Shown here piece after piece: positions 1 through 8,784 of a stretch of DNA of 39,627 nucleotides. The notes beneath the pieces are model-generated. The model did no database searches, was not told the DNA's origin, and saw nothing but the letters and a program-made list of their open reading frames with translations. Position 1 is the first letter of the stretch. Each line of letters starts with the position of its first letter. The DNA comes from Oscillospiraceae bacterium (GTDB taxonomy: Bacteria; Bacillota; Clostridia; Oscillospirales; Ruminococcaceae). The position numbers and the translations under genes are program-made. The DNA lies in assembly GCA_902362965.1 (NCBI GenBank), contig CABIYQ010000004.1, positions 1-39,627 of the forward strand, read 5' to 3'.

Positions 1-201
1 ACTTCTTTCAAAAAAATTTTTTCCATTCCGTACTCGCTCTCTCTCGTTCGACAGCTTTATTATTATATCACCTCTTCCCTCTTTTGTCAACCACTTTTTG
101 CAGGTTTGTAGAATTTTATAGTTTATTCGACGTTTTTTACTACTTTAATGTTAATTTTATACAACTTTTTTGCTAGTTTTACCTTATTTTATTGTATCGT
201 A
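1..201. other. Window edge, no gene seen
   Basis: A/T-rich sequence with no credible reading frame. It probably is the space between the gene at 219-1532 and a gene outside the window. I see no repeat of the two families found elsewhere here. Confidence 0.5.
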
Positions 202-232
202 TAAAAAAGACGAAGTTTTTACCCTTCGTCTT
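202..232 (-). terminator. Intrinsic terminator of the CorC-like gene
   Basis: A 9-bp perfect stem (207-215 with 224-232, loop of 8) is followed on the minus strand by a run of T. The stem overlaps the last codons and stop of the gene ending at 219. Confidence 0.7.
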
Positions 233-1532
233 CTCTTGCTTTTTCATTTAAGTAAACTGCTTTTATTTTAGATATCCAATTATCTTCAGTCAGCAAAACT
301 GTAAACTCCACTTCTCCGTATCTTACACTTGGTGTCTCATCTTCTTCCGGTATTCTGCCTAGCAAATCCACTATAAAAGCACTCATAGTATCATAATTAT
401 GTCTTTCCGGAAGCTCTATTCCCAGAATTTTCTCAACATCCTCAGGATTTGTATCTCCTGTAATAATATAAACTCCATCATCAATATTCAATATTTCAGC
501 TTTTTCGTCGTCATATTCATCCTGAATATTTCCAACTATTTCCTCAAGCATATCTTCCATACTAACAAGACCAGCCGTACCGCCATACTCATCTACCACA
601 ATTGCACATTGAGCTTTTTCTCTTGTAAGAGTTTCAAAAGCGTCGCTGCACATACAAGTTTCTGGCAAATATACAGCCTTTCTCATAAACTGTCTGACAG
701 TAAAATCCTCGGAATGCTCGCAACCCACAAGGCAAAGCAGATCCTTGACATAAATTATACCGATAATATTGTCAACAGTTTCCTCGTAAACCGGAATTCT
801 AGAGTACCCCTCATTAATTGCCAGATAAACGATATCCCCTATTTTCGAGTTCACTTCAATTGCACAGATATCCTTTCTATGCGTCATAACATCGGAAATA
901 TCAGCGTCGCCGAACTCAAAAATATTATTGATCATTTCCCTCTGACTTTCTTCCAGCACTCCTGTTTCATTTCCGGCGTCCACCATCATTCTTATTTCTT
1001 CTTCTGTTACAGCGTCACGTTCTGACGATACCGGAACGGAGAACAGCTTGCAGAATACAGCAGAAATACCGTAAGCCAAAGCGCTCAGAGGCGAAAGAAC
1101 AGCGATATAAACCTTCACAGGAATAACTGTTGCTGCCGCAAATTTTTCCGGATTACGGCCTACTAATTTCTTAGGTAGAATTTCTGTCAATGCAGTAATT
1201 AACACTGTGGAACTAAGTATGACCAAAGCGATAATCAGATACCGTAAACTGCTTTTAACATCATCAGTCCAGAACATACTAAGCCAAACAGCCAGTATAA
1301 CAATAAAAACATTAAGTACAGTTTTTCCCATAGAAAATGAAACTATCATTCTGACCGGTTTTCCGATAAGCTCGGAAAGCCTCTGATATTTTTTATCTTT
1401 TTCCGCCAGGGATTTGATTTTTGAATCGTTAACTTCAATATCTGCATACTCACATGCCGTGTAAAAAAACTTTACCAGTACTAAAAAAATCAGTAAAATA
1501 ATACAAATAATTTGACTCCCGTCAGAATCCAT
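219..1532 (-). CDS. CNNM/CBS/CorC_HlyC-domain membrane protein (hemolysin-C / CorC family)
   Basis: 437 aa, usual length for the family. Residues about 1-190 hold several hydrophobic segments, matching the CNNM transmembrane domain. About 205-335 is a CBS pair, with the family-typical stretches VMTHRKDI and VVDEYGGTAGLVSMEDMLEE. The C-terminal ~80 residues match the CorC_HlyC small domain (DGVYIITGDT...). Members are plasma-membrane proteins linked to Mg2+/Co2+ efflux or ion homeostasis; the name hemolysin is historical. The start is ATG with a purine-rich site just upstream. A promoter on the minus strand precedes it. It stands alone between its own promoter and terminator. Family assignment is firm; transported ion is not known. 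Confidence 0.9.
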   Translation of the reverse strand: MDSDGSQIICIILLIFLVLVKFFYTACEYADIEVNDSKIKSLAEKDKKYQRLSELIGKPVRMIVSFSMGKTVLNVFIVILAVWLSMFWTDDVKSSLRYLIIALVILSSTVLITALTEILPKKLVGRNPEKFAAATVIPVKVYIAVLSPLSALAYGISAVFCKLFSVPVSSERDAVTEEEIRMMVDAGNETGVLEESQREMINNIFEFGDADISDVMTHRKDICAIEVNSKIGDIVYLAINEGYSRIPVYEETVDNIIGIIYVKDLLCLVGCEHSEDFTVRQFMRKAVYLPETCMCSDAFETLTREKAQCAIVVDEYGGTAGLVSMEDMLEEIVGNIQDEYDDEKAEILNIDDGVYIITGDTNPEDVEKILGIELPERHNYDTMSAFIVDLLGRIPEEDETPSVRYGEVEFTVLLTEDNWISKIKAVYLNEKAREDEG

Positions 1533-1565
1533 AATCAGTCTCCTTTTTAAGTTAAATTTATAATT

Positions 1566-1594
1566 AGTATATATTATTAATACGATTTTGTCAA
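1566..1594 (-). promoter_or_regulatory. Sigma-A promoter of the CorC-like gene
   Basis: On the minus strand TTGACA (1589-1594) and TATACT (1566-1571) are separated by 17 bp, about 35 bp upstream of the start codon at 1532. Confidence 0.7.
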
Positions 1595-1694
1595 TATGAA
1601 TTTTTTAGCTTTTAAAAAAAGCTGATAAAACTTCTTTACTTGCAGCAAAAAATACGTCATTTAATTACCTTTCGAGAGTTCAGAAAATTTTTTA

Positions 1695-2074
1695 AGTCAA
1701 TGAAAATCGGCATAAAAGTTTTTGCCCAGCCTTTTTCAAATTTTTTCTTCAATTCTTTGTTTACTAACCTGTCAAGCCTTATTTAAAATATATTATCAGA
1801 CTAAAGACAATTTAACATTCTTTGCAAAAGTAACTTTGCGTGTCTTTAAAATATTTTACAAGTTGTGTAAATCCAGCATAAAAGTTTTCGCCCAGCCTTT
1901 TTCAAATTTTTTCTTCAATTCTTTGTTTACTAACCTGTCGAGCATTATTTAAAATATATTATCAGACTAAAGACGATTTAACATTCTTTGCAAAAGTAAC
2001 TTTGCGTGTCTTTAAAATATTTTACAAGTTGTGTAAATCCGGCATAAAAGTTTTCGCCCAGCCTTTTTCAAAAG
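1695..2074. repeat. Family-1 intergenic repeat, tandem duplication with 166-bp period
   Basis: The block containing gcataaaagttt begins at 1710, 1876 and 2042, an exact 166-bp period. There are two full units and a partial third, and the full units differ at only a handful of bases. The unit carries the family-1 marks seen elsewhere here in either orientation: gcataaaagtttt.gcccagcc, then ttcaattctttgtttac, a cctgtcgagc block, and a tgcgtgtcttta block. Any frame running through it is an artefact of the duplication. The last partial copy ends in an agccttttt/aaaaggct hairpin next to the terminator of the downstream minus-strand gene. Confidence 0.9.
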
Positions 2075-2077
2075 GCT

Positions 2078-2114
2078 GGAAAAAAGTAAGCGGAAGATAA
2101 AAATCTTCCGCTTA
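2078..2114 (-). terminator. Terminator of the GH94 gene at 2144-4600
   Basis: A perfect 12-bp stem (2087-2098 with 2103-2114) with a 4-nt loop. On the minus strand it is followed by a T-rich run. It lies 30 bp past the stop codon. Confidence 0.85.
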
Positions 2115-2143
2115 GAACCGTTTATAAAAGAGATTAAATAAAA

Positions 2144-4600
2144 TTAACCCATAATAACTTCAACTTCGTGAGTTTTACCATCACCGAATACTGGCAGAAC
2201 ATTGCCCTCAATAGCCTTACCGTCAACTGTAACAGACTTAACGCCCTTGCATACGTGATCAGGATTCTTGAAAGTAATAGAGTAAGAAGCACCTCTGAAC
2301 TGTCTGACAGCCTTGAAACCGTCCCATGCAGACGGAATGCTAGGATCAACCTTCAGACCGTCCCAGTCAGGGATAATACCGAGAATATACTGAGAAACTG
2401 CAACAAAGTTCCAAGCAGCAGTACCTGTAAGCCAGCTGTTCTTAGCCTCTCCATGACGCTTAGCGTCCTTACCGGCGATCATCTGAGCATATACGTATGG
2501 TTCAGTTCTGTGAAGGTCGGAATACTTCTCTTCTCTGTAAGCCGGAGCAATCTTTGAATAGTATTCAAAAGCCTTGTCGCCATGACCAACAAAAGCTTCA
2601 GCACAGATGATCCAAGCATTATTGTGACAGAATATACCTGCATTTTCCTTATATCCGGCAGGATAAGTGGAAATTTCGCCGTATTCGATATAATACTTTG
2701 TAAATGCAGGATTGTTAAGAACAAGACCGTGTTCGCTGTTAAGGTACTTGTCAACGCTTTCCAGTGCCTTAAGATCAGCGCCTGTTTCCTTGCCTACGCC
2801 GCCCATAACAGCAAATCCCTGCGGTTCAATGAAGATCTTACCTTCTTCACATTCTTTTGAACCCATTTTCTTGCCGAAATCGTCATACGCTCTGAGGAAC
2901 CATTCACCGTCAAAGCCGTAATCCATAATATTCTTCTTCATCTTGTCGATTTCAGCCTGAGCCTTCTGAGCTTCAGCTTCGTCGCCCATATGTCTGCAAA
3001 GGTCAACATAGTTAGGACCTGAATATGTGAACAGTGCAGCAACCATTACTGATTCAGCAGTCTTGCTGTACTTGTCTTCGCCGTACTTAGGTGAAGTAGA
3101 AGTCTGGAAGGATTCACCCGGTTCAGAAGAGAAGCAGCTTAGATTGATACAGTCGTTCCAGTCAGCTCTCATAGCAAGCGGCAGACCGTGAGGGCCTACA
3201 TTTTCAGCCACATGATAGAAGGACTGCTTCAGGTGATGCATCATAGTCTGAGCCTTGCTCTCATCATTGTCATAAGGAACCTTAGCGTCAAGAATACCGT
3301 AATCGCCTGTTTCCTTGATATAAGCTGCAACGGAAAGAATCATCCACAGCGGATCGTCTGAGAAATCGCCGCCGACTTCGTCATTACCTTTCTTTGTAAG
3401 AGGCTGATACTGGTGATAGCAGCCGCCGTTTTCAAACTGAGTAGAAGCCAGATCAATCAGACGTTCTCTGGCTCTTTCAGGGATCTGATGAACAAAACCG
3501 AGAAGATCCTGGTTAGAGTCACGGAATCCCATACCTCTGCCGATACCGCTTTCAAAGTATGAAGCGGAACGAGACATGTTGAATGTAACCATACACTGAT
3601 ACTGATTCCAGATGTTTACCATTCTGTTCATCTTGTCATCAGGAGTTTCAACTGTATATTTAGAAAGGAGAGCGTCCCACATAGCCTTAAGTTCAGCAAG
3701 ACCAGCCTCAACCTTTTCAGGAGTATTATATTTTTCAATCATTTCATAAGCTCTTGACTTGTTCATAGAGCCGTCGGCATTGAATTTTTCCTCAACAGGA
3801 TTTTCAACATAGCCGAGAATAAATACGAGATCCTTTGTTTCACCGGGTTCAAGAGTAATTTCCATATAATGTGAAGCAATAGGAGACCAACCGTCAGCAA
3901 CGGAATTTGACGCCTTGCCGGCTGCAACTGCCTGAGGATTTTCAAAGCCGTTGTAAAGTCCGAGGAAGCTTTCTCTGTCGCAGTCAAAGCCGTCAATATC
4001 AGCATTTACTGTATAGAAAGCAAAGTGGTTTCTTCTTTCCTTGTATTCAGTCTTGTGGAAGAGAGTTGAACCCTCTATTTCAACTTCGCCTGTATTAAAG
4101 TTTCTCTGGAAGTTTGTAGAGTCGTCCTGAGCGTTCCACAGACACCATTCGGCAAATGAGAACAGCTTGATCGTTTTCTTTTCAGAACCCTCGTTCTTGA
4201 GAACCATCTTCTGGATTTCACCATTGTAGTTCTGAGGAACAAAGAAAGTAACTTCTGCTGAGATACCGTTTTTAGCGCCCTTGATAATAGTATAGCCCAT
4301 ACCGTGACGGCATTCATAGCTGTCAAGGTCTGTTTTAACAGGAGCCCAGCCAGGAGACCAGATAGTACCGTTATCGTTAATATAGAAATAACGGCCGCCC
4401 ATATCAACAGGAACATTATTGTAACGGTAACGTGTAATTCTTCTGAGTCTAGCGTCCTTGTAGAAGTGGTAACCGCCGGCTGTATTAGAAATCAGGGAGA
4501 AAAACTCCTGAGTTCCAAGGTAGTTAATCCATGGATAAGGTGTCTTAGGGGAAGTAATGACATATTCTTTTTTAGCGTCATCAAAAAAACCAAACTTCAT
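2144..4600 (-). CDS. GH94 glycoside phosphorylase, probably cellobiose phosphorylase
   Basis: 818 aa, typical of GH94 cellobiose phosphorylases (about 800-820). These cytoplasmic enzymes phosphorolyse cellobiose to alpha-glucose-1-phosphate and glucose, saving ATP on imported cellobiose. The N-terminus ([18 protein letters not shown]) and the PYPWINYLG and GGRYFYI blocks are family-typical. The catalytic acid lies in the RADWNDC motif, with Asp480 aligning by motif with the general acid of known cellobiose phosphorylases. The start is ATG after an AGGAG site. Own promoter and own terminator, so it is monocistronic; no sugar transporter is adjacent. A second GH94 gene lies at 34909-37290. Cellobiose specificity is inferred from overall family resemblance; other GH94 acceptors cannot be excluded. 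Confidence 0.9.
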   Translation of the reverse strand: MKFGFFDDAKKEYVITSPKTPYPWINYLGTQEFFSLISNTAGGYHFYKDARLRRITRYRYNNVPVDMGGRYFYINDNGTIWSPGWAPVKTDLDSYECRHGMGYTIIKGAKNGISAEVTFFVPQNYNGEIQKMVLKNEGSEKKTIKLFSFAEWCLWNAQDDSTNFQRNFNTGEVEIEGSTLFHKTEYKERRNHFAFYTVNADIDGFDCDRESFLGLYNGFENPQAVAAGKASNSVADGWSPIASHYMEITLEPGETKDLVFILGYVENPVEEKFNADGSMNKSRAYEMIEKYNTPEKVEAGLAELKAMWDALLSKYTVETPDDKMNRMVNIWNQYQCMVTFNMSRSASYFESGIGRGMGFRDSNQDLLGFVHQIPERARERLIDLASTQFENGGCYHQYQPLTKKGNDEVGGDFSDDPLWMILSVAAYIKETGDYGILDAKVPYDNDESKAQTMMHHLKQSFYHVAENVGPHGLPLAMRADWNDCINLSCFSSEPGESFQTSTSPKYGEDKYSKTAESVMVAALFTYSGPNYVDLCRHMGDEAEAQKAQAEIDKMKKNIMDYGFDGEWFLRAYDDFGKKMGSKECEEGKIFIEPQGFAVMGGVGKETGADLKALESVDKYLNSEHGLVLNNPAFTKYYIEYGEISTYPAGYKENAGIFCHNNAWIICAEAFVGHGDKAFEYYSKIAPAYREEKYSDLHRTEPYVYAQMIAGKDAKRHGEAKNSWLTGTAAWNFVAVSQYILGIIPDWDGLKVDPSIPSAWDGFKAVRQFRGASYSITFKNPDHVCKGVKSVTVDGKAIEGNVLPVFGDGKTHEVEVIMG

Positions 4601-4660
4601 ATTTTTACTCCTTTTATAAAACTTTTGTCAATCGGCAGCAGCCGCATTACAATTACAGTT

Positions 4661-4689
4661 ATTATAACACAAAAAATAATACTGTTCAA
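4661..4689 (-). promoter_or_regulatory. Promoter of the GH94 gene at 2144-4600
   Basis: Minus strand TTGAAC (4684-4689), 17-bp spacer, TATAAT (4661-4666). The leader of about 55 nt contains an interrupted cggc/gccg stem (about 4633-4644). No clear catabolite-repression site was seen. Confidence 0.7.
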
Positions 4690-4734
4690 GCCGTTTTGAC
4701 AAAATTTTATATAATTTTTCATTCGGAATTATTT

Positions 4735-6873
4735 TCATGCAGCGATTCCGGTAAGTCTCGCCAAAGAGGAAATAATAAAACATATCGCTGCACCGCAGAC
4801 TGTCGGAAGAATAAAAGCGGCAGCAGTCCATTTAAGACTTCCTGTTTCTTTTTTTATTGTGAGACACGTTGTAGAACACGGAAAATGAAAAAGAATGAAA
4901 ATCATTGTACAAAGAGCTGTGACCCAGTTCCAGCCGTTGTCAGTAAGCAAGAGCTTAAGGGCGTGCATATTTTCCATTTCCATAATTGTTCCGGAGGACA
5001 TGTAACACATAATAATAACAGGTATTACAATTTCATTTGCCGGAAATCCCAGAATAAATCCAAGAAGAATAACCCCGTCCATTCCAAGTATATTCCCCAG
5101 CGGCTGTAAAAATTCCGAAAGATGATAAAGAATTGTTTCACCGCTGACGGTAAAGTTTGCGAGACACCAGATAAGAAGTCCTGCCGGAGCGGCGACTGCG
5201 CAGGCTCTGCCCAAAACGAAAATAGTTCTGTCGAAAATTGAACGTACAATAACCTTTCCTATCTGAGGTTTTCTGTACGGAGGAAGCTCCAGAGCAAAGG
5301 ACGAGGGAACGCCTTTTAATACAGTTTTAGACAATATCCATGATACAAAAAGAGTCATCAATACTCCGCCGAGTATTACCACAAGAAGGATCAGTGCCGA
5401 AAGTCCCGATCGCATTGCTCCTGCAGCAGAAGCTGTAAAAAACATTGTTATAATTGAAATAAGGGAGGGAAACCTGCCGTTGCATGGGACGAAATTATTA
5501 GTAAGTATAGCTATAAGGCGTTCTCTGGGAGAATCAATAATTCTGCATCCTGTAACTCCTGCGGCATTGCAGCCGAATCCCATTGCCATAGTAAGCGCTT
5601 GTTTTCCGCATGCGCCCGAGCGTCTGAAATACTTGTCGAGATTAAATGCGATACGAGGCAAATAGCCGAGGTCCTCCAGAAGAGTGAATAACGGAAAGAA
5701 AATCGCCATTGGCGGAAGCATAACAGACACGACCCAAGCCAAAACCTTATAAATACCGTTAACGATCATATCTCTAACGGTATCATGACAGTCAACATAA
5801 ATCAAAAAGTCATTTATTCTGTCACCCAGCCAGAACAAGCCCTTTGACAGCAGCTGAGAAGGGTAATTTGCGCCGACTACAGTAAGCCAAAAAATAATCC
5901 CTAAAAGTCCTATCATGATCGGAATACCAAAGACTCTGCTTGTTAAAATCCTGTCTATTTTTCTGTCACGCTCATAATAATCGGATTTGGCAATAGTAAT
6001 AGTATTTTCAGCGATATTCTGTGCAGACTGTATAATAGAAGATATAATATTATCACTTATTTTCTGCGGATTCCAGTTTTTTCTTGCCAGACTTTCCGCA
6101 CATCTGTTAAGCTGACCGTACATTTCCTCGGAAATATCATGCTTAATATAATCTGAAATTTTATTAATTAATTTATCGTTCTTTTCAATTAAACGCAAAG
6201 CTGTCCATCTCGGGGAAATCTTACCGTTCGTAAGCGGCTCTGCGGCGGCAGTTATTTTTTGGATCTCTTCTTCAAGCTCTGCATCATAAACAGGTATAAA
6301 CGGCGATTCAGGTCGGTTTTCAATTACTCGCTCCACAGCCTCCATAAGCTTGTCAAGACCTTTACCCTCCCTTGCTGTTACTCCCACTGCCGGAACACCG
6401 AGAAAAGTCTCCAATTTTTTAATATCCACATGAATATTTTTTCTTTCCGCCTCGTCAAGAAGATTAACGCATACAACAGTTTTAGGAGTTATTTCAATAG
6501 TCTGCAAAACAAGATTGAGATTTCTTTCAAGACACGTAGCGTCGCAGACGACTATTACTGCGTCCGGATTTTGAAAGCAAATAAAATCTCTGGCGACCTC
6601 CTCCTCCGCAGACTGTGCCATAAGCGAATACGTACCAGGAATATCTGCTAAAACATATTTTTTATTATTATATGTACACCTTCCCATAGCGCTGGATACT
6701 GTTTTGCCCGCCCAATTACCCGTATGCTGATTCATGCCGGTAAGGGCGTTAAACACTGTGGATTTTCCCACATTAGGATTACCTGCCAGTGCAATAATAT
6801 GTTCTTCACTGGATTTTTTAATCATTCCATCAGACATTAACTGCCTGCCTGTAGACTTAGCTGTCAGTCCCAT
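4735..6873 (-). CDS. feoB: Ferrous iron transporter B
   Basis: 712 aa. FeoB is the plasma-membrane Fe2+ permease with an N-terminal G-protein domain. The G1 motif GNPNVGKS is at residues 31-38, G3 is DIPGTYSL, and the NxxD-type G4 lies in VCVNLLDEAE. A helical linker follows, then from about residue 305 a membrane domain with many hydrophobic helices and the conserved GFGCNAAGV and NNFVPCNGR (Cys-containing gate) motifs. The start at 6873 has a GGAGG site 8 nt upstream; a Met at residue 17 is a weaker alternative. There is no feoA next to it; a FeoA-domain gene is at 27822-28061. The upstream region carries an inverted repeat and a terminator-like hairpin, described separately. Confidence 0.95.
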   Translation of the reverse strand: MGLTAKSTGRQLMSDGMIKKSSEEHIIALAGNPNVGKSTVFNALTGMNQHTGNWAGKTVSSAMGRCTYNNKKYVLADIPGTYSLMAQSAEEEVARDFICFQNPDAVIVVCDATCLERNLNLVLQTIEITPKTVVCVNLLDEAERKNIHVDIKKLETFLGVPAVGVTAREGKGLDKLMEAVERVIENRPESPFIPVYDAELEEEIQKITAAAEPLTNGKISPRWTALRLIEKNDKLINKISDYIKHDISEEMYGQLNRCAESLARKNWNPQKISDNIISSIIQSAQNIAENTITIAKSDYYERDRKIDRILTSRVFGIPIMIGLLGIIFWLTVVGANYPSQLLSKGLFWLGDRINDFLIYVDCHDTVRDMIVNGIYKVLAWVVSVMLPPMAIFFPLFTLLEDLGYLPRIAFNLDKYFRRSGACGKQALTMAMGFGCNAAGVTGCRIIDSPRERLIAILTNNFVPCNGRFPSLISIITMFFTASAAGAMRSGLSALILLVVILGGVLMTLFVSWILSKTVLKGVPSSFALELPPYRKPQIGKVIVRSIFDRTIFVLGRACAVAAPAGLLIWCLANFTVSGETILYHLSEFLQPLGNILGMDGVILLGFILGFPANEIVIPVIIMCYMSSGTIMEMENMHALKLLLTDNGWNWVTALCTMIFILFHFPCSTTCLTIKKETGSLKWTAAAFILPTVCGAAICFIISSLARLTGIAA

Positions 6874-6900
6874 ATTATGCCTCCGTTCATATATTTTTTT

Positions 6901-6928
6901 ACTGTATAAAATATATGAAGCATACAGT
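6901..6928. promoter_or_regulatory. Inverted repeat upstream of feoB (possible operator)
   Basis: ACTGTAT and ATACAGT form a perfect 7-bp inverted repeat with a 14-bp spacer, 28-55 bp upstream of the feoB start. It could be a metalloregulator site or an RNA hairpin. It does not match a Fur or DtxR consensus that I can recall. Confidence 0.35.
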
Positions 6929-6944
6929 GTGTCCGATTACAAAA

Positions 6945-6978
6945 TAAAAAAAGAAATCCCCCTGTTATAAACAGAGGG
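6945..6978 (-). terminator. Terminator-like hairpin in the feoB upstream region
   Basis: Stem of CTGTT/AACAG plus CCC/GGG with one bulged base (6959-6978), followed on the minus strand by a T-rich run (ending near 6945). No minus-strand gene ends before it. It is either an attenuator of a longer feoB leader or a guard against read-through. Confidence 0.45.
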
Positions 6979-7247
6979 CTCTCAATAAAGAGTGACATAA
7001 TTTTAGAGGAGATGAAATCATTAAAAAATTTTTATCAACTGCTTTCAACTTTGTCAGTAATTAACTGACAAGTATATTATGCCGTTTATTTGTGATAGTT
7101 TTATGATATAAATGTGATTTTATGAAAAAAATAAAATGTTAATTTCTAAAAATTACTATGATTTATTATAGAATATTTAATAAACAGATGAAAATAATAA
7201 CTTCATGAACATTAGAAAAATGTTCTTAAAGAAATGAGGTGGACAGA
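6979..7247. other. Intergenic region between feoB and the DUF378 gene
   Basis: No gene of normal size. It contains a palindrome TTGTCAGT-5-ACTGACAA (7051-7071) and, just before the downstream ribosome-binding site, another GAACATT-5-AATGTTC (7207-7225). An 18-codon frame with a GAGGAG site starts at 7012 and runs into the first palindrome; this is too little to call a gene. The promoter of the DUF378 gene is not obvious in the A/T-rich stretch 7080-7200. Confidence 0.5.
7207..7225. promoter_or_regulatory. Palindrome in the leader of the DUF378 gene
   Basis: Perfect 7-bp inverted repeat GAACATT-AGAAA-AATGTTC, about 10 bp upstream of the Shine-Dalgarno sequence. It could be an operator or a leader hairpin. 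Confidence 0.35.
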
Positions 7248-7463
7248 ATGTGGGATAAGCTCGCACTGATTCTGCTTATCATAGGCGGAATCAACTGGGG
7301 ACTGGTTGGAATTTTCCAGTTCGACCTGGTTGCATGGCTTTTCGGCGGTACTGACGCTATTATAAGCAGAGCAATATATATAATAGTTGCAATTTCAGCT
7401 ATATGGTGTATTACTCTTCTTTTCAGATCCTCAGACAAGCTGGTTGAAGCAACCGATTCATAA
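7248..7463 (+). CDS. DUF378 family small membrane protein
   Basis: 71 aa with two hydrophobic segments (about residues 6-35 and 43-59). The blocks LALILLIIGGINWGLVG and DLVAWLFGG are typical of the DUF378 (YuzA-like) family, whose function is unknown. The ATG at 7248 was chosen because a strong AGGTGG site lies 7 nt upstream; a GTG at 7239 would overlap this site. A terminator follows at once, so the gene is transcribed alone. Likely an inner-membrane protein. Confidence 0.85.
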   Translation: MWDKLALILLIIGGINWGLVGIFQFDLVAWLFGGTDAIISRAIYIIVAISAIWCITLLFRSSDKLVEATDS

Positions 7464-7520
7464 GTTCCTCATAAAATACAGGTATAAAAAAGAATGCCGC
7501 TTTATACCAATTAAGCTTTG

Positions 7521-7552
7521 AAACCGACGTCAAAAAGACGTCGGTTTTTATT
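7521..7552 (+). terminator. Terminator of the DUF378 gene
   Basis: Perfect 11-bp stem AAACCGACGTC/GACGTCGGTTT with a 5-nt loop, then a T-rich tail. Confidence 0.85.
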
Positions 7553-7579
7553 GTACCTTAACTATTTATGTGTTATAAT
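7551..7579 (+). promoter_or_regulatory. Promoter of the dockerin protein gene
   Basis: TTGTAC (7551-7556), 17-bp spacer, TATAAT (7574-7579), about 44 bp before the start codon. It abuts the preceding terminator. Confidence 0.7.
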
Positions 7580-7622
7580 AAATTATAAAGTCTAAAAATT
7601 TATTTATTAAAAAGGGGTATAT

Positions 7623-8783
7623 ATGAAATTAAATAAAATTACCGCATTCATTCTTTCTGTCGGCATTTTATCATCTACTGTCAGCTTTCTTTCTGTTTCT
7701 GCCGGAAAAACGACTGACATCAATAATGACGGCGTATTCGATATCTCGGATATAAAAGTCTTATCGGACTTTCTTGTCAAGAAAAATTCAGACCTTAAAT
7801 CTGACTGTGATATAAACAATGACGGAATCTGCAATGTTTTCGACTTAATATTATTAAAAAGAGAGCTTTTATATAGTAACACAAATATAATATATGTAGA
7901 AAATTCCGCACAGCTCCGGTCTGCTCTGAACAACGCTCAGCCAGGAGATGAAATTGTTTTAAAAAGCGGAACATATATTTCTGAGTCGACGGGATCAAAA
8001 GGCGCAAATTTCTGGTCGTTTGCCGACGGAACAAAGGAATCGCCGATCACTATAAGAAGCGAAGATCCTGAAGATCCGGCAGTTTTATACGGTCAGAACA
8101 TTCAAAACGGCGTAGTACTTTACATAACCGGTGATTACTGGAATATTGAAGATATTGCAGTATCAAATGCACAAAAAGGAATAATACTGGATAATTCAAA
8201 TTATTCAAATATCATAAATTGCCAAGTAAGTGAAACAGGCAGCGAAGGCATACATCTTCGTGATAACAGTTCCTACTGCACCGTTCAGGGCTGTACAGTA
8301 ACGAATACCGGAAGAATAAGTCCCGGCTACGGCGAAGCAATTTACGTAGGAAGCTCTGAAAGCACTTCGGGCTACGGCTATAACTGCGATTTCAACACTA
8401 TTTCAGAATGTATTTTAGGTCCGGGAGTAACTGCCGAGCTTGTTGATATCAAAGAATATACCACCGGAACAATTGTAGAAAACTGCATAATGTACGGCGA
8501 CGATATCAGTGGTCAGACATCTGCAAATGCATTTTTAAAGACTAAAGGAAATAATTGTATTATCAAGAACAATACGGCTTATCAAAACGGCAATACAATT
8601 ATCAGAAACGCATTTGAAGTACACGAAATAGTTTCAGGCTGGGGATATAATAACAGCTTTACAGGAAACACCTGTAACATGGATAATGAAACCGCTTATG
8701 TAGTCAGAGTTTATTCAGGCTCCGCCGCCGCTTCTGATAATACCCGTATCCCAGACGGCAATATGTATTATCTTTTGGATTAG
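7623..8783 (+). CDS. Secreted protein: N-terminal type I dockerin plus right-handed beta-helix domain
   Basis: 386 aa. Residues 1-27 are a signal peptide (MKLNK, hydrophobic core, cleavage near SVSA). Residues about 30-84 form a dockerin with two Ca2+-binding loops, DINNDGVFDISD (32-43) and DINNDGICNVFD (63-74). From about 88 to the end there is a parallel beta-helix of the pectate-lyase/PL6-like type: SAQLRSALNNAQPGDEIVL..GTY, then repeats such as GIILDNSNYSNIINCQVS and GIHLRDNSSYCTVQGCTV. Dockerins bind cohesins, so the protein would be docked to a cellulosome-like scaffold outside the cell. The likely substrate is a uronic-acid-rich polysaccharide, but no catalytic residues were identified with certainty. 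The N-terminal dockerin position is less common than C-terminal. The start follows an AAGGGG site. Confidence 0.85.
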   Translation: MKLNKITAFILSVGILSSTVSFLSVSAGKTTDINNDGVFDISDIKVLSDFLVKKNSDLKSDCDINNDGICNVFDLILLKRELLYSNTNIIYVENSAQLRSALNNAQPGDEIVLKSGTYISESTGSKGANFWSFADGTKESPITIRSEDPEDPAVLYGQNIQNGVVLYITGDYWNIEDIAVSNAQKGIILDNSNYSNIINCQVSETGSEGIHLRDNSSYCTVQGCTVTNTGRISPGYGEAIYVGSSESTSGYGYNCDFNTISECILGPGVTAELVDIKEYTTGTIVENCIMYGDDISGQTSANAFLKTKGNNCIIKNNTAYQNGNTIIRNAFEVHEIVSGWGYNNSFTGNTCNMDNETAYVVRVYSGSAAASDNTRIPDGNMYYLLD

Positions 8784-8784
8784 A

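Noticed and set aside
1722..1952. 76-codon reading frame on the plus strand
   Set aside because: It lies wholly inside the 166-bp tandem duplication, has low complexity (F, L, S, K) and no start signals.
7012..7068. 18-codon leader-peptide-like frame with a GAGGAG site
   Set aside because: It has no run of regulatory codons and no terminator structure tied to it; nothing beyond one ribosome-binding-like site supports it.
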